Shown here: in pieces, positions 37,446-45,776 of the stretch
Layout of the letters: each line of letters begins with the position of its first letter
Numbering within the stretch: the stretch's first letter is position 1
Source: an uncultured Adlercreutzia sp.
Lineage (GTDB): Bacteria; Actinomycetota; Coriobacteriia; Coriobacteriales; Eggerthellaceae
Assembly (NCBI GenBank): GCA_902478715.1
Contig: CABSMC010000002.1
Span: 1-64,000 of the forward strand
DNA: 64,000 nucleotides
Direction of reading: 5' to 3'
The notes under the pieces: generated by a model
The model's database searches: none
The model's input: only the letters and a program-made list of their open reading frames with translations
Told to the model about the DNA's origin: nothing
Translations under genes and position numbers: made by a program

Positions 37446-37997
37446 ATGGAAAACGACTTCGAAAACACCACCATCTCGCTGTACGGCACGGTGCCCGACT
37501 CCATCGTGGACGGCCCCGGCCTGCGCTACGCCGTGTTCGTCCAGGGGTGCTCGCACCACTGTCCCGGCTGTCACAACCCCGAAAGCCAGCCGGCCGAGGG
37601 CGGCACCGAAACGACGCTGGCGGCCCTTCTGGCCGATATTCGTGCCAACGGCCTCGTGCATGACGTGACCCTCTCCGGTGGCGAGCCCTTCGAGCAGCCG
37701 GAGGCCTGCGCGGCTCTGGCGGCCGCGCTGAAGCGCGAGGGTTACGGCATCTGGTGCTACACGGGCTACCTCTACGACGACCTTGCGGGGCGGACGGATC
37801 CTGCCATCGCCAACTTGCTCGACCATATCGACGTGCTGGTGGACGGCCCCTTCGTGGAATCGCGCAAGTCCCTCGAGCTGAAGTGGTGCGGCTCCTCCAA
37901 CCAGCGCCTGATCGACCTACCGGCCACACGACGTGCCGGCTCCGTCGTGGAATGGCAACCCGTCTCGTTTTCGCTAGAGAAACCTTCTAACTGGTGA
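37446..37997 (+). CDS. nrdG: Anaerobic ribonucleotide reductase activating enzyme (radical SAM)
   Basis: The 183-residue protein has the radical-SAM motif CxxxCxxC at Cys35, Cys39 and Cys42 (GCSHHCPGC). The SAM-binding GGEPF follows at about 82-86. It generates the glycyl radical on NrdD using SAM and reduced flavodoxin or ferredoxin. The nrdD gene is not adjacent but lies 14 kb away (51554-53887). The start at 37446 follows TACAAT (37433-37438) by 7 bases with no clear ribosome binding site, which suggests a leaderless message. Confidence 0.9.
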   Translation: MENDFENTTISLYGTVPDSIVDGPGLRYAVFVQGCSHHCPGCHNPESQPAEGGTETTLAALLADIRANGLVHDVTLSGGEPFEQPEACAALAAALKREGYGIWCYTGYLYDDLAGRTDPAIANLLDHIDVLVDGPFVESRKSLELKWCGSSNQRLIDLPATRRAGSVVEWQPVSFSLEKPSNW

Positions 37998-38056
37998 GGC
38001 ACGAGCCTCTGAAGGCTCAGCCTTGCAAGCACTTTTACTATTTCTGGAAATCTTTG

Positions 38057-38908
38057 TCAGCCGATGGGTAGACGCACCGTAAAGCGAGTACCGACATCTT
38101 CCTCGCTTTCCACGAACACCTCGCCGCCGTGGTAAAGGGCGGCGTGCTTGACGATGGCCAGGCCCAATCCCGTGCCGCCCAGTTCCTTGGAGCGACTCTT
38201 CTCCAGGCGGTAGAAGCGCTCGAAGATTTTCTCCAGCTTGTCGGCGGGAATACCCGCGCCCGTATCGTTCACGCGGACGATGCCGATGCGGACGCCTCCC
38301 TCACCGCTTGGCCCTTCACCGGCGGGGACGTCCTCCTCATACACCTCCACGAGCACACAGCCGCCTTCGCGGTTGTAGCGGATGGCGTTTTCCACCAGGT
38401 TGTAGATCATCTGCTTGAGCAGGGTCTCGTTGCCCTGGACAGTAACTGGTTCCGCCTTGAGATGCACCTCCACATCGGCATCGGCAGCCAGCTTGGTCAA
38501 ACGTCCCACGACGCGTTCGGCCACGGCGCGCAGATCCACCGCCTCGGCTTCGTCGGCGCCGGGAGCCATCTCGTCGAGACGCGACAGGATGAGCACATCG
38601 TCGATCAACGCGCGCATGGCCTGGGATTCCTCATAAATGAGCTGGGCGAACCGGGGCACATCCTCGGGGGGCACCAGACCGTTGGCCATCAGCTCGGCAT
38701 AGCCGGAAATCACCTGCAGGGGCGTCTTCATTTCGTGGGAGACATTGGCCGTGAACTCGCGACGCATCTTCTCGGCCCGGGCCAGCTCCTCGTTGCGCGC
38801 GAGAGCCGAGGCCGATCGCGCCGGCTTGTCAGCGCCCGGCGTAGGCGCTGACGCAGGTGCCGCAGCCGCCCGAGCATCGCCGCAACGGGACTTATCAGCG
38901 GCACTCAC
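38057..38908 (-). CDS. Sensor-less PhoR-like histidine kinase
   Basis: The 283-residue kinase starts at GTG 38908, overlapping the response-regulator stop by 4 bp (GTGA). After an Ala/Pro-rich N-terminus come the H-box FTANVSHEMKTPLQVISGY (phospho-His near residue 62), the N-box MIYNLVENAIRYN, G1 NDTGAGIP, the F-box and G2 GGTGLGLAIVKHA. Its catalytic core is like PhoR. There is no membrane segment, HAMP or PAS domain, so it is cytoplasmic and must receive its signal from a partner, perhaps the Pst transporter (inference). Confidence 0.88.
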   Translation of the reverse strand: MSAADKSRCGDARAAAAPASAPTPGADKPARSASALARNEELARAEKMRREFTANVSHEMKTPLQVISGYAELMANGLVPPEDVPRFAQLIYEESQAMRALIDDVLILSRLDEMAPGADEAEAVDLRAVAERVVGRLTKLAADADVEVHLKAEPVTVQGNETLLKQMIYNLVENAIRYNREGGCVLVEVYEEDVPAGEGPSGEGGVRIGIVRVNDTGAGIPADKLEKIFERFYRLEKSRSKELGGTGLGLAIVKHAALYHGGEVFVESEEDVGTRFTVRLPIG

Positions 38909-39636
38909 GAGGCACTCTTCTTCAATCGATAGCCTACGCCGCGCACAGTGGCGACGGCTTCTTCGGAGCCGGGGGCCGCTTCGGCCAGCTTGCGACGAAG
39001 CGTCTTCACGTGCATGTCGACCGTGCGCGTCTCGCCGACGAAGCTTACGCCCCACACCTGCTCGAGCAGCTGCTCGCGGGTGAGCACCCGGCCCTTATTC
39101 TCCATAAGCGTGCGCAGAAGGTCGAACTCCTTGCGCGTGAGGTTGACTTCACGGCCGTCCGCCATCACCGTACGGGCGGACGGCGACAGCTTGATCGCGC
39201 CGACGACCATAAGGTCACTGGGTTCCGCTATCTCTTCTGCGGCGCCTTGGGCCGGACGATTCGCACGGCGCAACAGCGCGTTCACCCGCGAGATGAGTTC
39301 CATCATGCCGAAGGGCTTTGCCAGATAGTCATCGGCGCCGGCGTCGAGTCCCACCACTTTGTCGAACTCGGTGCCTTTGGCCGTGAGCATCATGATGGGC
39401 ATATTCTCCGTCGCTGTATTGCCGCGCAGGGCCTGCAGCAGAACGAGGCCGTCGTCTCCGGGCAGCATGATGTCCAGCAGCACCGCATCGGGCGGCTCGG
39501 CCACACACCGCTCAACAAGACCATCGCCGTCGTGGAACGCGCGCACTTCCATGCCCGCCTGATGCAGCGCGTAAGCCGTCAGGTCGCGAATGTGCTCGTC
39601 GTCCTCCACGTAATAGATGAGCGGGGCTTTGCTCAT
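38905..39636 (-). CDS. OmpR/PhoB-family response regulator
   Basis: The 243-residue protein has a receiver domain (3-120) with phospho-acceptor Asp in VLLDIMLP, acidic pocket VEDDE and the Lys of AKPF. A winged-helix trans-activation domain follows (about 145-240: LTRKEFDLLRTLMENKG, TVDMHVKTLRRKL). The start at 39636 has AAAGGA upstream. TACAATGG on the minus strand at 39667-39672 is a likely -10 element. It is cotranscribed with the sensor-less kinase. Neighbouring phosphate genes carry 11-bp-spaced GTAAAA boxes, the geometry expected for a PhoB-like dimer. Confidence 0.9.
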   Translation of the reverse strand: MSKAPLIYYVEDDEHIRDLTAYALHQAGMEVRAFHDGDGLVERCVAEPPDAVLLDIMLPGDDGLVLLQALRGNTATENMPIMMLTAKGTEFDKVVGLDAGADDYLAKPFGMMELISRVNALLRRANRPAQGAAEEIAEPSDLMVVGAIKLSPSARTVMADGREVNLTRKEFDLLRTLMENKGRVLTREQLLEQVWGVSFVGETRTVDMHVKTLRRKLAEAAPGSEEAVATVRGVGYRLKKSAS

Positions 39637-39822
39637 GGGGATCCTTTCTGGAACAGGTGCGCGGCCATTGTAGCGCAACAGCCGCGTAGCGCGGAGGTGG
39701 GCGGCGAGACGTCAGAGAGCCGTGGGGCGAACCGAACAGCCCACACGGCCTCGGCGCAACCGGAAACCTACGCGAAAGCGACCGACGGCGCGGGGCGGTG
39801 CCATCGGTCGCGAGGTGCGGGG

Positions 39823-40866
39823 CTAGGCGGCCGCCGCGTCGGGGGCCAGCGGCGTCTCCAGCGTGTCCGCCAGCGGATCGCGGGGACGGCGCGGCTTCTC
39901 GGGGAGAATCGCCATAACGATCTTCACCATCACCGACACAAGCGGCAGCCACAGCACCGTCATGGTCACGTTGAACAGCGTGTGCGCGTTGGCAATCTGC
40001 CGGGCGATGACCTCCACTTCGGGGCCGGCCGGCGGGATGGCGGCCACCACCGCGGCGGCAGGGCCGATGAGCCACACGAACAGCAGGCAACCCGACAGGT
40101 TGAAGATGCAGTGGGACAGGGCCACGCGCTTGGCGTCGCGGGACTGGCCGATGGCGGCGAGAAGCGCCGTGATGGTGGTGCCCAAATTGTCGCCGAGCAG
40201 GATGGGAATGGCGCCCTCCAGGCCGATGATGCTCGCTCCATCGACGCCCGGCGTGGCGGCGAAGTTCTGCAGCACGGCGATAGTGGCGCTGGAGCTTTGC
40301 ACCACGAGCGTCATGAGGGTGCCCACCAGAACGCCGAGCACCGGCACGCCCGTCACCTGGGCAATCAGGTCGGTGAACACGGGGTTCTCGGCCAAGGGCT
40401 TCATGACAGCGCCCATGGTGTCGATGCCGAGGAACAAAAGCCCGAAGCCGAAAACGGCAGTGCCGACGTACTTCATCTGTCCCTGCTTGGCGAGCTGCAT
40501 GATGAGGAAGCCCACGAGCACGATGCCGAGCACGTAATCGGACAGTTTGAAGGCGATGATCTGCGCCGTGATGGTGGTGCCGATATTCGCGCCCATGATA
40601 ATGGGAATGGCTTGGCGCAGCCCCATGAGACCGGCAGCCACGAAACCGATGGCCATAACCGTGGTGGCGCTGGAGCTTTGCAGCACCGCCGTGGCCAGTG
40701 CACCAGCCAGAACACCGAAAAAGGGGTTCTTCGTCACGGCGGATAGAATGGCGCGCATGCGCTCACCGGCCGCCTCCTGCAGGTTGTTGCTCATGAGGTT
40801 CATGCCGTATAGGAACAGAGCCAGACCGCCGAACAGCCCCAGCCCGATTTGCAGCAGTTCTTCCAC
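39823..40866 (-). CDS. Na+/phosphate cotransporter family protein (NptA/YjbB-like)
   Basis: The 347-residue membrane protein contains the duplicated Na/Pi-cotransport motif QSSSATT (near 63) and QSSSATI (near 190), each followed by a GxNIGTTIT-type segment. It has eight or more membrane helices. Many homologues carry a C-terminal PhoU-like domain; this one ends without it. It should take up or release phosphate with sodium. Three GTAARA boxes at 11-bp spacing lie 123 bp upstream of the start (40989-41016), linking it to the PhoB-like regulator. Confidence 0.85.
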   Translation of the reverse strand: MEELLQIGLGLFGGLALFLYGMNLMSNNLQEAAGERMRAILSAVTKNPFFGVLAGALATAVLQSSSATTVMAIGFVAAGLMGLRQAIPIIMGANIGTTITAQIIAFKLSDYVLGIVLVGFLIMQLAKQGQMKYVGTAVFGFGLLFLGIDTMGAVMKPLAENPVFTDLIAQVTGVPVLGVLVGTLMTLVVQSSSATIAVLQNFAATPGVDGASIIGLEGAIPILLGDNLGTTITALLAAIGQSRDAKRVALSHCIFNLSGCLLFVWLIGPAAAVVAAIPPAGPEVEVIARQIANAHTLFNVTMTVLWLPLVSVMVKIVMAILPEKPRRPRDPLADTLETPLAPDAAAA

Positions 40867-40988
40867 CTATGCGTCTCCTTCTCACGGCAACTCGCCCCTT
40901 GCAAGCCGCGTTCATCGGCAGGTCGCGCCCTTGCGGCCCGCGCTCGTCTCAGCAGGGAAGGAGTATGAAGCCTCATTGAGCAGCCGCC

Positions 40989-41016
40989 GTAAGAGCCACG
41001 TAAAATGAAAGTAAAA
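40989..41016 (-). promoter_or_regulatory. Pho-box-like array upstream of the Na/Pi cotransporter gene
   Basis: GTAAGA at 40989, GTAAAA at 41000 and GTAAAA at 41011 (plus-strand reading) are exactly 11 bp apart. The array lies 123 bp before the ATG at 40866. The same word at multiples of 11 bp lies 121 bp upstream of pstS. Confidence 0.6.
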
Positions 41017-41054
41017 TCGTGCGGCGCTACCGACCGTTAAGCCCAACCCTCCGT

Positions 41055-41130
41055 AGGGGACGACCTTGGTCGCCCCTCTTTTGCCATGCGGACGCAACCC
41101 ACCCGCGAGGGCTGACCAAAGTCAGCCCCT
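41055..41130. repeat. Two REP-like hairpins in opposite orientation between pstB and the Na/Pi gene
   Basis: AGGGGACGACC/GGTCGCCCCT (41055-41077) and GGGCTGAC/GTCAGCCC (41109-41128) are related stem-loops, both bordered by CCGTAGGGG in opposite directions. The first is followed by CTTTTG. They probably end the pst transcript and may be a genome-wide palindromic repeat. Confidence 0.5.
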
Positions 41131-41148
41131 ACGGAAACGGGAATGCCG

Positions 41149-41976
41149 CTACCCAAAACGGCCAGCGACGTAATCGGCGGTGCGCGAATCGGTGGGGGCA
41201 GAGAAGATAGTGTCGGTGTCGCCGGCTTCCACCACCTCGCCCAGCAGGAAGAATGCCGTCTTATCGGAGATACGCAGGGCCTGCAGCATGTTGTGGGTCA
41301 CCATGATCACCGTGTAGCGCTCCTTCAGCTGGCCGATGAGCTCCTCGATCTTCGCCGTGGAAATGGGATCCAAAGCGCTTGTGGACTCGTCAAGCAGCAG
41401 CACCTCGGGCTGCACGGCCAGGGCACGAGCGATGCACAGGCGCTGCTGCTGGCCGCCGGACAGGCCGAGCGCGTTCTTCTTCAGGCGATCCTTCAGCTCG
41501 TCCCAGATGGCGGCCGCGCGCAGCGACTCCTCTACGATGATATCCAGCTCGGCCTTGGCGCGCACCCCATGGCTGCGGGGGCCGAAGGCGACGTTGTCGT
41601 AGATGCTCATTGGAAACGGGTTGGGCTGCTGGAACACCATGCCCACGCGACGGCGCAGGTCGGTGGGATCCAGCGTGCGGTAGGCGTCGGCGCCATCGAG
41701 GAGCACCGAGCCTTCCACGCGGCAGCCCTCCACCAAATCGTTCATGCGGTTCAGCGTCTTCAGCAGCGTGGATTTGCCGCAACCAGAGGGGCCGATAAGC
41801 GCCGTCACCTGGTTCTCCGGGAAGGTGAGATTGATATCGCGCAGTCCTTGGAAGTCGCCGTAGAACAGGTTCAGGTGCTCGACGGCCATCTTCGCAGGGG
41901 CGGGTGCGGCCTCTGGAACCTCAGCTGCCGCGGGGACGCTCGTCTCTTTCGCGAGTTCTTTCAAAAAGCTCGTCAT
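41149..41976 (-). CDS. pstB: Phosphate ABC transporter ATPase
   Basis: The 275-residue ATPase has a 28-residue Ala/Pro-rich N-terminal extension. The PstB core follows: Walker [10 protein letters not shown], the PstB-typical [18 protein letters not shown], signature LSGGQQQR and Walker [14 protein letters not shown]. It powers high-affinity phosphate import. The ATG at 41976 overlaps the pstA stop by 4 bp. Confidence 0.93.
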   Translation of the reverse strand: MTSFLKELAKETSVPAAAEVPEAAPAPAKMAVEHLNLFYGDFQGLRDINLTFPENQVTALIGPSGCGKSTLLKTLNRMNDLVEGCRVEGSVLLDGADAYRTLDPTDLRRRVGMVFQQPNPFPMSIYDNVAFGPRSHGVRAKAELDIIVEESLRAAAIWDELKDRLKKNALGLSGGQQQRLCIARALAVQPEVLLLDESTSALDPISTAKIEELIGQLKERYTVIMVTHNMLQALRISDKTAFFLLGEVVEAGDTDTIFSAPTDSRTADYVAGRFG

Positions 41977-42971
41977 TTCTTGCTCACTTCCATTTTCTGT
42001 GCCACCACGCGCATGGCGGCGTTCAGCAGAAGAACGAGGATCAGCAGCACCACCGAGGTGGCGTAGGCCTCGTTCACATGCAGGCCCTCGCAGGCCAGGG
42101 TGTACATGTGCACGGCCAGGGTGCGGCAGGAGTCGAAGAGGGCGAAAATGCCCTGGCCAGCGAAGTCGGGGATTTGGGCCACGGTGCCGGCGGTGAACAG
42201 CAGGGCCGCCACCTCGCCCACGCAGCGGCCGAGAGCCAAAATGACGCCGCCCAAAATGCCGGGCACCGCCGAGGGCAGCACGCAGCGGGCCACCGTGCGC
42301 AGCCGCCCGGCGCCGAGGCCGAAGCCGCCCTCGCGGTAGGAATCGGGCACCGCCATGAGCGCCTCCTCGGTGGTGCGCATGATGACCGGCAGCACCATGA
42401 TGGCCAGAGTGCAGGCACCGGACAGAAGCGAGAGGCCCCAGCCGCAAGCCGTCACGAAGAACAGCATGCCGAACAGGCCGTAGATGATGGAGGGAATGCC
42501 CTGCAGCGTTTCGGCGGTCACGCGCACCAGGCGCACGAAGCGGCTGCCTCGGCGGGCGTACTCCACCAGGTAGATGGCAGCGCCGACGCCTACGGGCACC
42601 GCCAGCGCCAAAGCCAGCAGCGCCATGATGACCGTCGAGGCGAGCGCCGGCAGAAGCGATACGTTCTCGGAGGTGTACTCCCACTGGAACAGGTCGGGGG
42701 TAAGCGCGGGCATGCCTCGCACCAGGATGTAGCCCACCACGAACAGCAGCACGGCCGCAGTTACCGCTGCGGCGGCATAGGTGAGCCAGCGCAGCAAGGC
42801 CGACACCGCGCGGCGCCGACGGGACGAGCGGGCGATGCGCGTCTCCAAGGCATCTTCCTCGGCGAAGTAAGCAGGCATCAGATTGACGGCACCTAGGGCT
42901 CCCAAGGTCGGCGAGCAGGCGACCACCGAGGGCCGCGGGCGACGCAAGCGCAGGTTGAAGCCATCGCTCAT
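41973..42971 (-). CDS. pstA: Phosphate ABC transporter permease PstA
   Basis: The 332-residue protein has six membrane segments and the PstA EAA loop ([19 protein letters not shown]). The N-terminal cytoplasmic stretch of about 55 residues is longer than usual. It forms the channel with PstC. Its start overlaps the pstC stop by 4 bp and its stop overlaps pstB, so the whole set is translationally coupled. Confidence 0.92.
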   Translation of the reverse strand: MSDGFNLRLRRPRPSVVACSPTLGALGAVNLMPAYFAEEDALETRIARSSRRRRAVSALLRWLTYAAAAVTAAVLLFVVGYILVRGMPALTPDLFQWEYTSENVSLLPALASTVIMALLALALAVPVGVGAAIYLVEYARRGSRFVRLVRVTAETLQGIPSIIYGLFGMLFFVTACGWGLSLLSGACTLAIMVLPVIMRTTEEALMAVPDSYREGGFGLGAGRLRTVARCVLPSAVPGILGGVILALGRCVGEVAALLFTAGTVAQIPDFAGQGIFALFDSCRTLAVHMYTLACEGLHVNEAYATSVVLLILVLLLNAAMRVVAQKMEVSKK

Positions 42972-43924
42972 CGCGCCTCACCTCTCTTCCGAATAACGCT
43001 GAGCAGCATCGTGATCAGCAAGATGAACACGAACAGGACCACGCCAGTGGCAATGAGGGCCTCGCGGTGCAGGTCGGCGGCGTAGCCCATTTCCAGCACG
43101 ATGTTGGCCGTCATAGTGCGCACGCCGGACAGCAGCGAGTCGGGAATGATGGGCATGTTGCCGGCCACCATAACCACGGCCATGGTCTCGCCGATGGCCC
43201 GTCCCAGCCCCAGCACGATGGCGGCCATGATCCCGGAGACGGCCGCCGGGGCCACCACCTTGAACACCGCATGCTCGTGGTCGACGCCGAGAGCCAGGGC
43301 ACCCTCGTAGTAGCGGGCGGGCACGGCGTCCAAAGCGCTTTGGGCCACGGTGATAACGGTGGGCAGAATCATAATGCCCAAAATAAGGCTGGCCGCCAGC
43401 ACCGAAAGCCCCGTGCCCGGCCCGAGCAGACGCACGAAGGGCACGATAATGACCAACCCAAAGAAGCCGTAGACCACCGACGGAATGCCGGCCAGCAGTT
43501 CCACGCCGCTACGCAGGAAGGAGCCCACGCGACCGCGAGCGAACCGCGAGAGGTACAGCGCCGTGAGCAGGCCGCCCGGCACGCCCACGATCATGGCGCC
43601 GGCCGTCACGTACAGGCTGCCCACAATCATGGGGAAGATGCCGTAGAGGTCGTTGGCCGGGCGCCATGTGGTGCCGAAGAGGAATTCCGGCAGGCCAATC
43701 TTAACCATAGCGGGTACGCCGTTGGCCAGCAGGAACAGGCAGATCAGCGCCACGGCGGCGATGGAGAGGGCCGCCGCTGCGGCGAACAGGGTGCGGGCGG
43801 CCCCTTCGCGAAGGGCATGGGAGCCGCGCTTGGGCACGCGAGCGGCCACAGGTGCCCCGGGGCCCGGCGCGCCCGGCACCGGGCGGGCGGCCGCTGCCGG
43901 CGTGTTCATCAGGGAGAACAACAT
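42968..43924 (-). CDS. pstC: Phosphate ABC transporter permease PstC
   Basis: The 318-residue permease has six membrane segments and the PstC-type motifs [17 protein letters not shown] and [16 protein letters not shown] Pro/Ala/Gly-rich cytoplasmic N-terminus precedes the first helix. It begins 12 bp after the pstS stop. Confidence 0.92.
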   Translation of the reverse strand: MLFSLMNTPAAAARPVPGAPGPGAPVAARVPKRGSHALREGAARTLFAAAAALSIAAVALICLFLLANGVPAMVKIGLPEFLFGTTWRPANDLYGIFPMIVGSLYVTAGAMIVGVPGGLLTALYLSRFARGRVGSFLRSGVELLAGIPSVVYGFFGLVIIVPFVRLLGPGTGLSVLAASLILGIMILPTVITVAQSALDAVPARYYEGALALGVDHEHAVFKVVAPAAVSGIMAAIVLGLGRAIGETMAVVMVAGNMPIIPDSLLSGVRTMTANIVLEMGYAADLHREALIATGVVLFVFILLITMLLSVIRKRGEAR

Positions 43925-43936
43925 GGTCGGGCCCGC

Positions 43937-44905
43937 TTAGGCGACGTCGGCCCAGCTGGTGGCCGCGCCGGTGTAGATGTCGCACACCTGCTGGCTCGTC
44001 AGGTCGCTCACCGAGGAAGAAGGAGCCACAATGACCGCGATGCCATCCAGGGCGATGGCGGTGCCCTCGGCGCCGGCGCCGGTCTCGGAGTCCTTCAGGT
44101 CGCGGGAAGCCATGCCGATGTCGCAGGTGCCGTCGAGCGCCATGTTAACGCCCGTGGTGGAATCGGACTGTTGCACCTCCACGGTCACCTGGGGATTAGC
44201 GGCTTGGAAGGCCTCGGCCAGCTTCTCCATAACCGGCGTGACCGAGGAGGACCCGGCCACGACCACTTTCCCGCTGGCGCCGTTGGAGGCGAAGGGGGCG
44301 GCTGCATCGTCGATGGCGATGTAGTTGTTGTCGCTCACCACGGCCTGCCCCTCGGCGCTCATGATGAACGCGAGGAAGTCGGCGGCCGGCGCGGCGAGCT
44401 CTCCCTTGGTCACGATGTTGAAGGGACGTGCGATGGCATAGGAGCCGTCCTTCACCGCCGCGGCGGTGGGCGCGACGCCGTCGATAGACACCGCCTTCAC
44501 CGTGTCATCCAGCGAGCCCAAGGAGATGTAGCCGATGGCGTTGGGGTCACCCGCCACCGACGTCATCATGACCGCCGTAGAGTTGGTGATGGCGGCCGCG
44601 GGAGTGGTCATGTCCACCTTGTCGCCGTTGGCGTCCTTCTGCTCGATGCCGAACAGCTCAACGAAGGCGCCGCGGGTGCCGGAGCCGTCCTCGCGGGAGT
44701 ACACCGAGATGGGAGCGTTGGCGGATGCGCCGCTGCCGCCAGATGCGCTGGCCGAGTCGCCCGCTGCGGCCGTATCGCCGGCCGATGTGCCCGCGCAACC
44801 CGCAAGCGCCAATGCCAGCGCGCCGCATAGAGCCGCTGCTCCAACAAGCGCCGCCAGCCGCCGCAACCGCCGCGGCAAACGAGAAGATACCGAAGATGCT
44901 TTCAT
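43937..44905 (-). CDS. pstS: Phosphate-binding lipoprotein PstS with circularly permuted lobes
   Basis: The 322-residue protein starts at 44905 (AAAGGAA upstream) with a lipoprotein signal ending LAGC (Cys37). After a Ser/Gly/Ala linker, residues 64-205 match the normally C-terminal part of PstS: the phosphate-binding SREDGSGTRG, then NSTAVMMTSVAGDPNAIGYISLG and FLAFIMSAEGQAVV. Residues 212-322 match the normally N-terminal part: VAGSSSVTPVMEKLAEAF, DIGMASRDLKDSE and LDGIAVIVAPSSSVSDLT, ending TSWADVA. In ordinary PstS the W-x-DV segment runs directly into the PI-V-SREDGSGTR segment, so the order is cleanly permuted at that point. The sites for phosphate are retained. First gene of pstSCAB. 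Confidence 0.9.
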   Translation of the reverse strand: MKASSVSSRLPRRLRRLAALVGAAALCGALALALAGCAGTSAGDTAAAGDSASASGGSGASANAPISVYSREDGSGTRGAFVELFGIEQKDANGDKVDMTTPAAAITNSTAVMMTSVAGDPNAIGYISLGSLDDTVKAVSIDGVAPTAAAVKDGSYAIARPFNIVTKGELAAPAADFLAFIMSAEGQAVVSDNNYIAIDDAAAPFASNGASGKVVVAGSSSVTPVMEKLAEAFQAANPQVTVEVQQSDSTTGVNMALDGTCDIGMASRDLKDSETGAGAEGTAIALDGIAVIVAPSSSVSDLTSQQVCDIYTGAATSWADVA

Positions 44906-44973
44906 GTCGTCGTTCCTTTCAAACGCGCGGGTCGGCATCCCAGAACCACCGCCCGCAAGGGCCATTCAACTCG

Positions 44974-45005
44974 CGGAAGCGACCCACAAGGGAACGTCGC
45001 TTCCG
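44974..45005 (-). promoter_or_regulatory. Hairpin in the pstS leader
   Basis: CGGAAGCGAC (44974-44983) and GTCGCTTCCG (44996-45005) are perfect 10-base arms 69 bp upstream of the pstS start, between the start codon and the Pho-box array. It could affect transcript stability or early termination. Confidence 0.45.
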
Positions 45006-45025
45006 TGCATTCATGATGGCCCCGC

Positions 45026-45091
45026 TCCGTAAAAGAACTGAGCAACATCCGTAAAGAGCCACCGTCAGTTCCGAAAAGTTTTGGTAAAACC
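45026..45091 (-). promoter_or_regulatory. Pho-box-like array upstream of pstS
   Basis: TCCGTAAAAGA (45026), TCCGTAAAGAG (45048) and TCCGAAAAGTT (45070) repeat every 22 bp. TTGGTAAAACC follows 11 bp later (45081). The shared GTAAAA core thus falls on an 11-bp grid, as in direct-repeat boxes of PhoB-type regulators. It starts 121 bp upstream of the pstS ATG. Confidence 0.62.
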
Positions 45092-45222
45092 CCAGCGCCG
45101 AACGCCCGAAGCGCTTGCTTGACTGTCATTTGACTCGTATGGCAATGGCTGCTCCGAGCAGCTGCTCCGGATAGCTGCCTGCGCACTCTTCCAAACGCTG
45201 CGCATTTCCCCTTTCCACGAGT

Positions 45223-45403
45223 AAATGCCAGTTGAGGGCCGAAATGGTCGGTGGGCACGTGACGCCTCTGCCATTACTGGCCTGAAGTGGCAGAAAAATG
45301 CCAGTTGAGGGCAGTTATGGCTGAGCGCCCCCATTTTGAGACGATGCCACTTCGACCCCGAAATGGTCGCCCTGCCAAAGCGGGGTCGAAGTGGCATCTT
45401 CTC
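45223..45403. repeat. Complex intergenic repeat with a 23-bp inverted repeat
   Basis: AAATGCCAGTTGAGGGC occurs at 45223-45239 and 45296-45312. CCGAAATGGTCG occurs twice (45239 and 45358). Near-perfect 23-bp arms at 45338-45360 and 45381-45403 (one mismatch) share TGCCACTTCGACCCCG. No gene is seen between the pstS promoter and the remnant at 45434. The structure suggests a palindromic repeat family member. Confidence 0.55.
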
Positions 45404-45433
45404 GGGTAAATCCTCAGAAGATAGTGCAGCTAC

Positions 45434-45674
45434 CTACCTTTTCTCCGAAAGGACGGCCTTGATGCCAATGGTCATCATGTCCTCGAGAGTATCGACGAAC
45501 TGGGCATGGTCCATAACGACGTCGATGGCGATGGAGCTTGCTGCGGCTGACGAAAGCGTCGAGACAGATCCCCCCCCCCCAGCCCGTGCCCTTCTTTTTC
45601 CGTCGCAAAAAGGACGGGTTGGCGATTAACCTTTCCTTTTCAAGCGATGCGGATTCATGCAGAAAGCGAGTCAA
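45434..45674 (-). pseudogene. Gene remnant or frameshifted small ORF interrupted by a C11/G11 tract
   Basis: The frame ending in TAG at 45434-45436 encodes a protein-like tail (SIAIDVVMDHAQFVDTLEDM, ending IKAVLSEKR) but has no start codon. Eleven G at 45570-45580 (coding sense) separate it from an upstream frame opening at a TTG (45674). Ten or thirteen G would join the two into about 79 codons. I do not recognise the protein. It lies just after the terminator of the FAD reductase gene. It may be a fragment of a lost gene. Confidence 0.35.
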
Positions 45675-45685
45675 ACCAAAGCAAA

Positions 45686-45714
45686 CGCGCGAGCCGGGGA
45701 GGGAAGCTCGCGCG
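45686..45714 (-). terminator. Terminator of the third FAD reductase gene
   Basis: On the minus strand CGCGCGAGC (45706-45714) and GCTCGCGCG (45686-45694) form a 9-bp stem followed by TTTGCTTTGG. Confidence 0.65.
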
Positions 45715-45776
45715 TTGCGGAGGGGGGATCGTTGATTTCCTCTGTTAGACCTTGCTAGAAACTGAACAGATGGCTC

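Noticed and set aside
41149..42981. Single 610-codon frame covering pstB and part of pstA
   Set aside because: The upstream part is a shadow of pstA; the real pstB start is the ATG at 41976 overlapping the pstA stop.
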